Positions 25,124 to 34,154 of a DNA stretch of 54,630 nt are shown piece by piece; position 1 is the stretch's first letter; every line of letters starts with the position of its first letter. The stretch lies in assembly GCF_938028825.1 (NCBI RefSeq), contig NZ_CALIZP010000010.1:1-54630 (forward strand), read 5' to 3'. The stretch comes from an uncultured Cardiobacterium sp. Lineage in GTDB: Bacteria; Pseudomonadota; Gammaproteobacteria; Cardiobacteriales; Cardiobacteriaceae. A program made the position numbers and the translations under genes. The notes under the pieces were generated by a model, which saw nothing but the letters and a program-made list of their open reading frames with translations, was not told the DNA's origin and did no database searches.

Positions 25124-26407
25124 ATGTTGACCCCCCTTGACGAACCCGTAAAAACCATTACCGCCTACGGCCTCAACCACCACACCGCCGACGCCGCCGT
25201 GCGCGAAAAAATCGCCTTCACCCCGGAAGAAACCGCCGCCGCCCTTGCCGACTGCCGCCGGCAGACCGGCGTGGACGAAGTCGCCCTGCTCTCCACCTGC
25301 AACCGCAGCGAAATCTACGCCGTCGGCGGACACGCCGCGCAACTCGCCGCCTGGCTCGCCGCCTGCAAACACCTCGCCCCCGCCGCGCTCGCCCCGCTCA
25401 CCTTCCGCGTGCACGACCGCGAGGCCATCCGCCACATCTACCGCGTCGCCAGCGGCCTCGACTCCCTCATCGTCGGCGAACCGCAAATCCTCGGGCAAAT
25501 CAAGCAGGCCTACCGCCTCGCCCGGCAGGCGGGCACCATCGGCAGCGTCCTCGAACGCCTCTTCCAGCAAAGTTTCGCCGTCGCCAAACAAATCCGCCAC
25601 AGCACCGCCATCGGCGCCAACAACGTCTCCGTTGCCGCCGCCGGCGTCAAACTCACCCACCGCTTCTTCGACGACCACAACCGCCGCACCGCCCTCATCA
25701 TCGGCGCGGGCGAAACCGCCCAACTCGTCGCCAAATACCTCAAAGACACCGACATCAAACGCCTCATCATCGCCAACCGTACCCTCGCTCACGCGCAAAA
25801 ACTCGCCGAAGAGCACGGCGGCTTCGCCATCAGCCTCGAACAACTGCCCGCCCAACTGCACGAAGCCGACATCATCATCGGCGCAGCACGCAGCGACCAC
25901 CTCCTCATCAGCCGCGAACACACCAAAGAAGCACTAAGACGGCGGCGCAACCACCTGCAAGTCTTCATCGACCTCGCCATTCCGCGCAACCTCGACCCCG
26001 CCATCGACACCCTCAACCAGGCCTTCCTCTACGACGTGGACGACCTCGCGCAAATCATCGACGACAACCTCAAAGCCCGGCAAAGCGCCGCGCGCCAGGC
26101 CGAAGCCATCATCAACCTTTACAGCGACGACCTCATCGGCTGGCTGCGTTCCAAACCCCAGCAACAAATCGTGCGCAAAATGCGCGAAAACGCCAACACC
26201 ATCCGCGAACAACTCCTGCAAGAAAGCTACCGCCGCCTCGCGCACGGCGAAGACCCCGCGCATCTGCTCGAACAACTCAGCCGCAAACTCACCAACAAAC
26301 TGCTGCACAACCCGAGCGAACTCATCCACGCCATCCCGCCGGATCACAAAGACTGGCTGGCCATCATTGCCGACACCTTCAAAACCGAAACCCACGAGAA
26401 CCCCTGA
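25124..26407 (+). CDS. hemA: Glutamyl-tRNA reductase
   Basis: HemA reduces Glu-tRNA to glutamate-1-semialdehyde, the first committed step of C5-route tetrapyrrole synthesis. The 427 residues show GLNHHTADAAVREKIAF, the catalytic Cys in LLSTCNRSEIYA, SGLDSLIVGEPQILGQIK and the NADPH site IIGAGETAQLVAKYL. It precedes prfA with no gap, the classical hemA-prfA-prmC order. Confidence 0.96.
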   Translation: MLTPLDEPVKTITAYGLNHHTADAAVREKIAFTPEETAAALADCRRQTGVDEVALLSTCNRSEIYAVGGHAAQLAAWLAACKHLAPAALAPLTFRVHDREAIRHIYRVASGLDSLIVGEPQILGQIKQAYRLARQAGTIGSVLERLFQQSFAVAKQIRHSTAIGANNVSVAAAGVKLTHRFFDDHNRRTALIIGAGETAQLVAKYLKDTDIKRLIIANRTLAHAQKLAEEHGGFAISLEQLPAQLHEADIIIGAARSDHLLISREHTKEALRRRRNHLQVFIDLAIPRNLDPAIDTLNQAFLYDVDDLAQIIDDNLKARQSAARQAEAIINLYSDDLIGWLRSKPQQQIVRKMRENANTIREQLLQESYRRLAHGEDPAHLLEQLSRKLTNKLLHNPSELIHAIPPDHKDWLAIIADTFKTETHENP

Positions 26408-27487
26408 ATGCACCCCGCCATCCGCGAAAAACTCGCCAGCCTGCGCGAACGCCACGAAGAACTCAACGCCCTGCTCGCCGACCCGGCGACCGCCGCCGAC
26501 ACCGCCCTGCTGCGCCGCTACGCGCAGGAACACGCGCAAATCGCGCCCGTCATCACCATCCTCGACGACACCGCCCGCCTCGAACAAGAACTCGCCGACC
26601 TCGCCGACCTCGCGGCAGACCCCGACATGGCCGAACTCGCCGCCGCCGAACGCCCGGCGCTCGAAGCGCAAATCGCCGCCAACGAACACGCCCTCGCCCG
26701 CCACATGATTCCCAAAGACCCGCTGGACGGTGCCGATGTCTATCTCGAAATCCGCGCCGGCACCGGCGGCAACGAAGCCGCCATCTTCGCGGGCGACCTC
26801 TTCCGCATGTACGGCAAATACGCCGAAGCAAAACGCTGGAAACTCGACATCCTCAGCGAAAACCCCGGCGAACACGGCGGCTACAAAGAAATCATCAGCC
26901 AAATCAGCGGAGAAAACGTCTATTCCACCCTCAAATACGAATCCGGCGCGCACCGCGTGCAGCGCGTCCCCGAAACCGAATCCGGCGGGCGCATCCACAC
27001 CTCGGCGGCGACCGTCGCCATCCTGCCCGTGGCCGATGAAATCGAACCCATCGACATCAACCCGGCGGATCTCAAAGTGGACACCTACCGCGCCTCCGGT
27101 GCCGGCGGCCAGCACATCAACAAAACCGACAGCGCCATCCGCATCACTCACCTGCCAAGCGGTATCGTCGTCGAATGCCAGGAAGAACGCTCACAACACA
27201 AAAACCGCGCCAAAGCCATGCGCCTGCTTGCCGCACGCCTTTTGGACATCGAGCGGCAAAAAGCGCAGGACGAACAGGCGGCCGAGCGCAAAAGCCTGGT
27301 CGGCAGCGGTGACAGAAGCGAACGCATCCGCACCTACAACTACCCGCAAAGCCGCGTTACCGACCACCGCATCAACCTCACCCTGTACAGCCTCGCCGAC
27401 GTGCTGGAAGGCGGGCTGGACGCCGTCATCATCCCGCTGCAACAAGAACAGGAAGCCAATGCCCTGCTCGCCCTGCAAAACGGCTGA
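26408..27487 (+). CDS. prfA: Peptide chain release factor 1
   Basis: RF1 terminates translation at UAA and UAG. At 359 residues it is full length. The GGQ motif lies in ASGAGGQHINKTDSAIRITH and the anticodon-like loop region in RVPETESGGRIHTSAATVAI. The ATG follows the hemA stop immediately. It ends at a perfect terminator. Because RF1 reads UAG, the amber codon in the McrB-like gene should normally act as a stop in this organism. Confidence 0.97.
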   Translation: MHPAIREKLASLRERHEELNALLADPATAADTALLRRYAQEHAQIAPVITILDDTARLEQELADLADLAADPDMAELAAAERPALEAQIAANEHALARHMIPKDPLDGADVYLEIRAGTGGNEAAIFAGDLFRMYGKYAEAKRWKLDILSENPGEHGGYKEIISQISGENVYSTLKYESGAHRVQRVPETESGGRIHTSAATVAILPVADEIEPIDINPADLKVDTYRASGAGGQHINKTDSAIRITHLPSGIVVECQEERSQHKNRAKAMRLLAARLLDIERQKAQDEQAAERKSLVGSGDRSERIRTYNYPQSRVTDHRINLTLYSLADVLEGGLDAVIIPLQQEQEANALLALQNG

Positions 27488-27519
27488 CGCCGCCTTGCCT
27501 GCCGACACGGGGCGGCAAC

Positions 27520-27550
27520 AAAAAAGCCTGTCGCAAGGACAGGCTTTTTT
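27520..27550. terminator. Bidirectional terminator after prfA
   Basis: AAAAAAGCCTGTC and GACAGGCTTTTTT form a perfect 13-base stem with loop GCAAG. It serves prfA on the plus strand and the small membrane protein on the minus strand, and separates prmC from hemA-prfA. Confidence 0.93.
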
Positions 27551-27566
27551 ATGCGCAACGGCACTA

Positions 27567-27776
27567 TCAACGGGGAGCGGTGGGAGACTGCGCGGAAACC
27601 CGTGCCGTATTCAGTTGCTCGATAGCGGCGACACCCGAAGCATCGCTCTTGTCGGGCGGGGTAATCGTGCTGATGTGGGTGATGGTGAAATACATCGTCA
27701 GGCCCAGCACGATCGGGGCAAAGAGGGCGGCGGCGACGGAGAAAACCGGAGACTGGATGGTGTGTTGCTCGGTCAT
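27567..27776 (-). CDS. Small single-helix membrane protein, unknown
   Basis: This 69-residue protein starts MTEQHTIQSP and has one hydrophobic helix (FSVAAALFAPIVLGLTMYFT, about 12-31). A hydrophilic tail with an Ala-rich end follows. AGAGG lies 9-13 bases upstream of the ATG. It is inserted on the minus strand between prfA and prmC, which are usually contiguous. I recognise no family. Confidence 0.6.
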   Translation of the reverse strand: MTEQHTIQSPVFSVAAALFAPIVLGLTMYFTITHISTITPPDKSDASGVAAIEQLNTARVSAQSPTAPR

Positions 27777-27910
27777 GATGAAAAACCTCTGTTGAAATAA
27801 AAAACGGGCATCCGTTATACCAAAATATCGCGCCGGGCGGCGCAAAATAATACAGTAGCGCGGACGGACGTCTTGTCTCCGCCCTCTATTGCACCCCTGC
27901 CGCCACACTC

Positions 27911-28741
27911 ATGAAACTTAGCCACTGGATTATCCGCAGCGCCGCCGCCCATCCCGATACAGATGTCGCCCTCATCGAAACCCGCCACCTTGCCGCCTTC
28001 GTCACCGGCCTCAGCCTGACACGACAACGCATCCACGACCCCGACCTCACGGCGGGCGAAGAAGCGGCGCTTGACGCGCTCGCCGCCCGCCTGCACGCGG
28101 GCGAACCGCTCGCCTACCTGCTCGGCAACCAGCCTTTCTGCGGCCTCGATCTCGCCGTCAGCCGCGCCACCCTCATCCCGCGCAGCGACAGCGAAGCGGT
28201 GGCCGAACGCGCCCTCCATCTGCTGCGCGGCATGCACCGCCCGGCCGTGCTCGACCTCGGCACCGGCAGCGGCGCGCTGGCGCTGGCGATTGCCTCCGCC
28301 CGCCCCGATGCCATCGTGCGCGGCAGCGACCAAAGTCTTGATGCCCTCGCTGTCGCCGCCGCCAACGCGCACCGCCTCGGCATTGCCAACGTCCGCTTCC
28401 TGCATGGCGACTGGCTCTCGCCCTTTGCCGATGCGAGCGCCGACCTCATCATCAGCAACCCGCCCTATATCGCCCCCAATGACCCGCACCTCGCCGCGCT
28501 CCACCACGAACCGTCAAGCGCGCTGGTCGCCGCCGATGACGGCTACCGCGATCTCTTCGCCATCATGGACGGTGCGCCGCGCGTGCTGAAAACGGACGGC
28601 TGGCTCATCATGGAACACGGACGGCAACAGGGCGAGACGCTGCGCAATCGTGCCGCCCGCCATCCGGTCTGGCAGCACATCGCGACCGGGCAGGATTACG
28701 CCCGCCGCGACCGCTACACGGAAATGCAAAAGCGCGGCTAG
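27911..28741 (+). CDS. prmC: Release-factor glutamine N5-methyltransferase
   Basis: PrmC methylates the Gln of the GGQ motif in RF1 and RF2. The 276 residues include the SAM site VLDLGTGSGALALAIA and the catalytic NPPY in IISNPPYIAPND. The N-terminal helical region ending GEPLAYLLGNQPFCGLDLAVS, then RATLIPRSDSE, is also conserved. It is split from prfA by a terminator and the small minus-strand gene, so it has its own promoter within 27777-27910. Confidence 0.93.
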   Translation: MKLSHWIIRSAAAHPDTDVALIETRHLAAFVTGLSLTRQRIHDPDLTAGEEAALDALAARLHAGEPLAYLLGNQPFCGLDLAVSRATLIPRSDSEAVAERALHLLRGMHRPAVLDLGTGSGALALAIASARPDAIVRGSDQSLDALAVAAANAHRLGIANVRFLHGDWLSPFADASADLIISNPPYIAPNDPHLAALHHEPSSALVAADDGYRDLFAIMDGAPRVLKTDGWLIMEHGRQQGETLRNRAARHPVWQHIATGQDYARRDRYTEMQKRG

Positions 28742-28762
28742 TGGCACCAGCCGCTTGGCGGG

Positions 28763-28789
28763 CGCAGGACGGGCTGAAGCCCGCCTGCG
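28763..28789. repeat. REP-like hairpin after prmC
   Basis: CGCAGG-A-CGGGC and GCCCG-CCTGCG pair around TGAA. The core resembles the hairpin at 46800-46817 (GGCGGGC-CTCA-GCCCGCC) and the one near 17269. It lies between convergent prmC and manA and may end both transcripts. Confidence 0.5.
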
Positions 28790-28817
28790 AAAACCGTTTT
28801 ATTTCCTGGGCCTGGTG

Positions 28818-30005
28818 TCAGCGGTTGCTCGCGATCACGGTGTAGCCATCTTCCAGCGCGTCGAGGTGGACGCGGCTGCCCGGGGTGAGGTAGGCCGCTT
28901 CGCCGCCGTGCAGTTCGAGGCTGTTGCCTGCCCCGGTCACGCGCAGGCGGCCCGCGAGGTTGAGGAGGATGGTCGCCTCCGGGTTGGCGAGCGGCAGGTT
29001 TGCGCCATCGGGCAGGTGGATGGTGGTGAGGGTGTAGTCGTCCACCGGCGCGGGATAGGCATAAGGCGCGTGGTTGCCGGGCGCGGGCGGCGGCAGGATG
29101 GCGGGGTTGACCGGGTTGGCATCGACAATGCGCAGCAGTTCGCCAATGTCGATGTGTTTCGGGGTGAGCCCGGCGCGCAGGACGTTGTTGGAAGCGGCCA
29201 TCAGTTCGATGTTCTGCCCGCGCAGGTAGGCGTGCGGCAGGCGGGCGCGCTGGAAGATGCCTTCGCCCGTTTTCATGTGGACGATGTTGAAGAGGTAGAA
29301 GGAGAGCAGGCCGGGGTCGGGGCGGGCGGGGTCGATGTGCATGGCGCGTGCGGCGTAGTGCAGCCAGTAGTCGGGATTGTCCGAAACGTCTTCCGGCGCG
29401 GGCGCGGCGAAGAGCGGGGCGAGCCAGGCGGCAAGGGTGGCGCGCGGTGCCTGCATGATGCGGGCGTAGGCTTCATGCAGGCCGTGTTGCCGGATAAGGG
29501 CGGCGATGGGCGCGAGGGCGGGGCGGGCATCGAGGCGGCGGGCGATGATGTCGGGCGGGGCGAAGCCGTGCAGCAGCCAGAAGTCGCCGAGGGCGATCAT
29601 GCTTTCCGGTTTATGGTTGTCGTCGGGGTAGTTGCGCGTCGGCGCGTCACGGGCGATTCCCGCCGCTTCTTCGCGCGCGTAGCCCGCTTCCGCCTGCGCC
29701 TTGTCGGGGTGGAGCTGGATGGAGAGCGGCAGGCGCACATCGAGGATTTTCAGCAGATACGGCAGGCGGTCGCCAAAGCGCCGGCGTGAATGGGCGCTGA
29801 GGGCGCGCGCGGGGTTTTCGGCAATCCAGGCGTCCAGCGGCAGCAGGCGGCCGTCGGCGTCGATGGTGGCGGGTGCCTGCGGGTGGTCGCCGAACCACAG
29901 TTCGGCGGCGGGTTTCTCGCCGGGCTCGCGCCGCAGGAGTTGCGGGATGTAGTCGTAACCGCCCCAAGCGTAGGGCTGGATGGTGCCGTGCAAGCGGTAA
30001 AGCAT
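28818..30005 (-). CDS. manA: Mannose-6-phosphate isomerase, class I
   Basis: ManA interconverts mannose-6-phosphate and fructose-6-phosphate, feeding mannose use or GDP-mannose synthesis. The 395 residues begin MLYRLHGTIQPYAWGG. Zinc ligands are visible in SIQLHPDKAQAE, HKPESMIALGDF and LPHAYLRGQNIELMAASNNV with the active Arg in NVLRAGLTPKHID. The start MLYR is favoured over an upstream in-frame ATG because conservation begins there. Confidence 0.95.
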   Translation of the reverse strand: MLYRLHGTIQPYAWGGYDYIPQLLRREPGEKPAAELWFGDHPQAPATIDADGRLLPLDAWIAENPARALSAHSRRRFGDRLPYLLKILDVRLPLSIQLHPDKAQAEAGYAREEAAGIARDAPTRNYPDDNHKPESMIALGDFWLLHGFAPPDIIARRLDARPALAPIAALIRQHGLHEAYARIMQAPRATLAAWLAPLFAAPAPEDVSDNPDYWLHYAARAMHIDPARPDPGLLSFYLFNIVHMKTGEGIFQRARLPHAYLRGQNIELMAASNNVLRAGLTPKHIDIGELLRIVDANPVNPAILPPPAPGNHAPYAYPAPVDDYTLTTIHLPDGANLPLANPEATILLNLAGRLRVTGAGNSLELHGGEAAYLTPGSRVHLDALEDGYTVIASNR

Positions 30006-30077
30006 GGGGTTCTCCGTGTGTGGGTGTGCCGTCATGCTACCGCTTTTGCGGGATGGGGGCGAAGTGGCTTGCCGCCG

Positions 30078-30740
30078 TTACAACGGTTCGCCCAGTCCGC
30101 TGAGGATGGCGTCCATCGCCGCGAAGTGTGCCGCGTCTGACGAGGCGTATTTGAGCTGGGTGTCGGCTTCGCCGGCGTTGAGCAGGACGATGCTGTCGCT
30201 GTCGTGATTGCCGTAGATGGCGATGCCGCACAGCCAGTGCGCAAAGCCAAAGGGTTTGCGGCGGAAGTAGCGTTCCAGTTCGCGGCGCGCCGCGCCATCC
30301 AGTTGGTAAAAGCCGTCATCGCCGCCGTAGGGCAGGGCGAACATCGCTTGCAGGTGCGCCATCGCCAGCAGGAAAGCGCCGGTGGTCGCGCTTTCTTGTT
30401 GCCAGTGTTGGCGGTCTTCACTGACCCACACCGGCGGGTCGGCGCGGTGCAGGTCGTCGTGGCGGATGCCCCACACGCAGCAGCCCTGGTTTTCGGTATA
30501 GAAGACGAGGTGGCCGGGGGCTTGTTCGCGGGCGGCGTTGTCCGGGGTGAGCAGGTCGTCCTGGGTGTGGTTCAGTTCGCGGTGTTTGCCGAGGGTGCGG
30601 TAGTAGTGGGCGAGGACGGCGGGCAGGGTGCCGCAGAGGGCGTGCAGCGGCGCGAGTTCGGCGGCACTGTAACCGTAGTCGCCATCATCGAGGGCGTAGA
30701 GGCGGCGGATTTGCGGGCAGGGGTCGGCGGGGGTGGTCAT
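30078..30740 (-). CDS. SMI1/KNR4 (SUKH)-like protein
   Basis: This 220-residue soluble protein has the SUKH pattern: LPAVLAHYYRTLGKH, then GHLVFYTENQGCCVWGIRHD and DPPVWVSED. SUKH proteins include many immunity proteins against contact-dependent or polymorphic toxins, and also housekeeping variants. No toxin gene lies nearby, so an immunity role is open. Its ATG overlaps the stop of the preceding 83-residue gene by 4 bases, making it the third gene of a coupled operon. Confidence 0.65.
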   Translation of the reverse strand: MTTPADPCPQIRRLYALDDGDYGYSAAELAPLHALCGTLPAVLAHYYRTLGKHRELNHTQDDLLTPDNAAREQAPGHLVFYTENQGCCVWGIRHDDLHRADPPVWVSEDRQHWQQESATTGAFLLAMAHLQAMFALPYGGDDGFYQLDGAARRELERYFRRKPFGFAHWLCGIAIYGNHDSDSIVLLNAGEADTQLKYASSDAAHFAAMDAILSGLGEPL

Positions 30741-30988
30741 GATGTTTCCTTGGGCAGGCGGAGGAGGGCGATGTACTGCGCCGGGCTGATGTCGCCGTCA
30801 ACGAGGTGGCGGATGAGTTGCGCCTCGAAGTCATCGGGCGGCGGCAGGCCTTCGATACGGTTTTTGCGCGCGAGACGGGCCTGGTGGCGGGCGCGTTCCT
30901 GCCGGGCGGCGGGACTGCGGTCGAGGCCGGGGTAAGCTGCAGCGGCATTGGCGGCGAGGAGGGCGGCAAGTTGTGCGGCGGCGGTCAT
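30737..30988 (-). CDS. Small protein with VbhA-like C-terminal motif
   Basis: This 83-residue protein has an Ala-rich helical N-terminus, a basic middle and the C-terminal motif NRIEGLPPPDDFEAQLIRHL followed by VDGDIS. The pattern RxEGL..s.....l...v.GeIs is known from VbhA-type Fic antitoxins and related small proteins. The Ser/Thr four residues before Glu that defines the Fic-inhibitory motif is Lys here, and no Fic gene is present. It overlaps both neighbours by 4 bases. The assignment is tentative. Confidence 0.5.
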   Translation of the reverse strand: MTAAAQLAALLAANAAAAYPGLDRSPAARQERARHQARLARKNRIEGLPPPDDFEAQLIRHLVDGDISPAQYIALLRLPKETS

Positions 30989-31491
30989 GCGGTTTTGCCC
31001 CCGCCGGCGGGCGGCGCGGCGCGGTGGAAGAGGTGTTGCAGCGCCTCTGCGCCGGTGAAGAAAGCGGCGGCGGCTTCGAGGTCTTCAATGCGGGCGACGG
31101 GCAGGACAACAGGTTGGCCGTTGGTGAGGGTGAGGACGAGCACACCGTCTTCGGAAAGCTGCATGGCGGCGATGGCGTCGTACGGCCAGTAGCGGCCGCC
31201 GGCGGTGAAGCCGTCTTTTTTCAGCCGCCATTTCGGGTAGCGCAGGCCGTGGATGAGGACGAGCAGGAAGAAGCCGCCGAGGGCGAGGCTGTTCACGGTG
31301 TGGCGCATGCTGATTTCATGATAGAGGGCAGCGGCGACGATGAGGTTGAGGAAGACGGCATCGGCGAGGCGGCGGCGCAGGCGTACGGCGACTTGTGTCT
31401 TGCCGAAGCGCTGTGCCTGCACCCAGCCGTCGTAAATGAGGAAGGCGGCATAGGCGAGGTCAATAAGGCAGAGGGTGAGGGTGGTCAGCAT
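30985..31491 (-). CDS. UPF0266 (YobD-like) membrane protein
   Basis: This 168-residue inner-membrane protein has three hydrophobic segments (about 5-22, 44-62 and 68-86). The soluble tail KDGFTAGGRYWPYDAIAAMQLSEDGVLVLTL matches the UPF0266/DUF986 family represented by E. coli YobD. The function is unknown. It is the first gene of a three-gene operon in which each stop overlaps the next start by ATGA. Confidence 0.72.
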   Translation of the reverse strand: MLTTLTLCLIDLAYAAFLIYDGWVQAQRFGKTQVAVRLRRRLADAVFLNLIVAAALYHEISMRHTVNSLALGGFFLLVLIHGLRYPKWRLKKDGFTAGGRYWPYDAIAAMQLSEDGVLVLTLTNGQPVVLPVARIEDLEAAAAFFTGAEALQHLFHRAAPPAGGGKTA

Positions 31492-31709
31492 GGCGGTTTC
31501 CGGAGCGGTGGGTTCGGCGGCATCTTACAGGGTTTGCGTCAGTGCCGGCGGTGCTGTTACCGCCTTCCCGCGCACCGCCGACTCCGCCCGCAGCGCCTGG
31601 CGGCAATCCGCAGTATTCCCCGCAGCGGTCTCCCGCCGTGCATCCTGTTCTTCCCCTTCCCCTCCTGCCCTTGCGCAAAGCCGCCGCCTGCGCCACCTTC
31701 CCACACCTT

Positions 31710-33701
31710 TTATGGTGCCGCTTGCAGTTTTACCGTCGCCGGTTTTTGCTGCGGGTTTTGCAGGCGGATGTGGATGCGGGCGTGGTTGCCGGCGCGGTCG
31801 GTGGTCTCGATGTCGTAGTCGCCGTCGCCTTCCGGTTGCCACAGGGTCTGCGGAGTGTGGCTCTGTCCCAGCAGTTCGCGGTTGACGAGCCACAGGTAGG
31901 GCGGGTTGTTGCCGTTGGTTTGTAGGGTGATGGCCTGACCCCGGTTTTCGATGATGGCGCCATCCACCGGCGCAGTGATGCGCAGGACGGGCGCGGGCGG
32001 CGGCGCGCCGGTGTCACCTTTGGTGTTCCAGGCGGCTTTCGGCGCGGTGTAGCGGCGTGGCGGGTTGGGCAGGAAGGCGATGATTTGCCGCATGATGGGG
32101 ATAAGGGCATCGACGCTGGCGCGCTGGTCGCTGTAGCCGCCGTCGGCGCGCCCCGCCCAAAGCAGCACGGTGTAGTCGCGGGTGTAGGCGATCGCCCACA
32201 GGTCGCGCCAGCCGTAGGCAGTGCCGGTTTTCAGGGCGACGGGTTCGGCGCCATAGGTGAGCGCGCCCCGGCTGTCGCCGACTTTTTGCAGGATTTGGCT
32301 GGTTTGCAGGCAGGCGCGCTGGCTGGCAAGCGGTGCGGGCAGTTCGGGGCGGTAGGTGCAGTTGGCGAGTTTGCGGTAGAGGCCGGCGAGGTCGGTGGCG
32401 CGGATGCCGACGCCGCCGAGGGCCAGGGTGAGGTTGGGCGGGCTGTTGTCGAGGGTAGCGAGCGGCAGGCCGTTTTCTTCGAGCCAGCTCGCGAGGGTAT
32501 CGGCACCGATGCGGGACAGCAGGCGTACTGCCGGGGTGTTGCGCGATTTTTGCAGGGCTTCGGCGAGGGTGATGCGGCCCAGGTATTGTTGGTCGTAGTT
32601 CGCCGGGTTGTAGCTGCCTTCAAGCGGGGTGTCGTCGATGAGGGTCTGCGGGTGCATGCGGTAGCGATCCAGCGCGTAGAGGGTGATGTAGGGTTTCAGG
32701 GTGCTGCCGGGCGAGCGGATGGCGGTGAGCAGGTCGTTCGCGCCGAGGCGTTCTTTGTTGTGATACGCCGCGCTGCCGAGGTAGGCGCGGGTTTCGCCGC
32801 TGGTGTTGTCGAGGATGAGCGCGGCGAGGTTGCTGCGCGGCGGGCGTTGTTCGAGGGCGGCGCTGAGGGTGGTTTCGAGCTGGCTTTGCAGGCTGCCGTC
32901 GAGGGTGGTGCGGTGTTCGCCGCGTTTCAGGGCGAGGGCGGCGTAGTGCGGTGCGTGTTGCGGGAAGGGGTGCGGCGCAGGGTGCAGCGGTTCGCGTTTG
33001 GCGTTTCGCAAGGTTTCCTGGCTGATGATGCCGTTCGCGGCGGCGCTGTCGAGGATGCGGTCACGCGCAGCGCGGGCGCGGACGGGGTCGGCCAGGCGGT
33101 TCGGCGATTGTGGCAGGGCGATGAGCCAGGCGGTTTCGCTGGTGGAGAGTTCAGCCGGGGCTTTGCCGAAGTAGTACCAGGCGCCGACACGGATGCCTTC
33201 GAGGTTGCCGCCCATTGGCGCGAGGGTAGCGTAGCAGTTGAGGATGGTCGCTTTGTCGTAGTGGTATTCGAGTTGCAGGGCGCGCAGGCTTTGTTTGATT
33301 TTGCCGCCGAGGTCGTGCGCGGTGTGGTAGTTGAGGCGCGCCGCCTGCATGGTGAGGGTGGAGGCGCCGGAGACGGTGCGCCGTCCGTGCAGGTTTTGCC
33401 ACAGGGCGCGCAGGATGGCGCGGATTTCGATGCCGTGGTGCGCGTAGTAGCGGCGGTCTTCGTAGTTGAGCAGGAGTTTTTGGTAGGTGTCGGGCAGGGC
33501 GCCCGGCGGCAGGCGGCGTTTGCCGTCGGCGGTGAGGTAGCTGTGCAGCACGGCGCCGTGGCGGTCGTGGACGACGGGCGAATAGTCGGTGCAGGCGTGA
33601 ATGTCGGGCGGGTAGGCACGGTCAAGACGCAGCAGGGTGAGGATGGCGAGCAAGGTTGTCAGGCAAAGGCCGAGGATTATGTGGAAAATGGTGCGCTTCA
33701 T
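31710..33701 (-). CDS. pbpC: Penicillin-binding protein 1C
   Basis: PbpC has a single N-terminal membrane helix (about 5-25) and a glycosyltransferase domain (LLNYEDRRYYAHHGIEIRAI, VSGASTLTMQAARL). Its transpeptidase domain follows, with SxxK in SPGSTLKP, SxN in KSRNTPA and KTG in LKTGTAYGW. A C-terminal BiPBP_C domain (about 560-663) completes the protein. The 663 residues are somewhat shorter than E. coli PBP1C (770). In E. coli it is paired with an alpha-2-macroglobulin (YfhM), but no such gene is adjacent here. Confidence 0.92.
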   Translation of the reverse strand: MKRTIFHIILGLCLTTLLAILTLLRLDRAYPPDIHACTDYSPVVHDRHGAVLHSYLTADGKRRLPPGALPDTYQKLLLNYEDRRYYAHHGIEIRAILRALWQNLHGRRTVSGASTLTMQAARLNYHTAHDLGGKIKQSLRALQLEYHYDKATILNCYATLAPMGGNLEGIRVGAWYYFGKAPAELSTSETAWLIALPQSPNRLADPVRARAARDRILDSAAANGIISQETLRNAKREPLHPAPHPFPQHAPHYAALALKRGEHRTTLDGSLQSQLETTLSAALEQRPPRSNLAALILDNTSGETRAYLGSAAYHNKERLGANDLLTAIRSPGSTLKPYITLYALDRYRMHPQTLIDDTPLEGSYNPANYDQQYLGRITLAEALQKSRNTPAVRLLSRIGADTLASWLEENGLPLATLDNSPPNLTLALGGVGIRATDLAGLYRKLANCTYRPELPAPLASQRACLQTSQILQKVGDSRGALTYGAEPVALKTGTAYGWRDLWAIAYTRDYTVLLWAGRADGGYSDQRASVDALIPIMRQIIAFLPNPPRRYTAPKAAWNTKGDTGAPPPAPVLRITAPVDGAIIENRGQAITLQTNGNNPPYLWLVNRELLGQSHTPQTLWQPEGDGDYDIETTDRAGNHARIHIRLQNPQQKPATVKLQAAP

Positions 33702-33718
33702 TGGTTTGCGAGGTCGGT

Positions 33719-33967
33719 ATGAAATTTTTGTTGTGGTTTGCGCTGGTCGCGTTTGTGGTGTGGAAGATTGGCCGCGACTGGCGGCGCGCGCGCGGTGTGC
33801 AGGGGCGCCTGGAAGCGCGCGCGGCGGCGGAAGCCGCTTTTGAGCGGATTATGTTTTCGCTGGAATGTCAGCTCGCTAACGGCGAGATTGACGAGGCGCA
33901 GTTTCGCATTTTGCGCGAACACGCGTTTTCGCAGTTGCAGCGGGCGTTAAAGGAGGCGGGATTTTGA
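33719..33967 (+). CDS. Small membrane protein with SHOCT-like tail
   Basis: This 82-residue protein has an N-terminal helix (LLWFALVAFVVWKIG), a basic stretch and a C-terminal segment LANGEIDEAQFRILREHAF that resembles short C-terminal oligomerisation (SHOCT-type) motifs. It is divergent from pbpC with only 17 bases between starts, so the promoters must overlap coding sequence. The upstream in-frame start at 33656 would lie inside pbpC. The function is unknown. Confidence 0.6.
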   Translation: MKFLLWFALVAFVVWKIGRDWRRARGVQGRLEARAAAEAAFERIMFSLECQLANGEIDEAQFRILREHAFSQLQRALKEAGF

Positions 33968-34154
33968 AACCTCGCTAATGGATTATTGGCGAATGTGTTT
34001 ATGCACGGCATATTATTTTTTCTGTCGGATTTTGTTGTTTATTGTCATACCAAAATAAAAAAATAATCTTGTCATAGGGCGGTAATCAGTCCGTTGAAAT
34101 GATGTGGATGGGGGTTATCGGCAGATGTGTTTAATCTTTTGGAGTAACAGTCGG

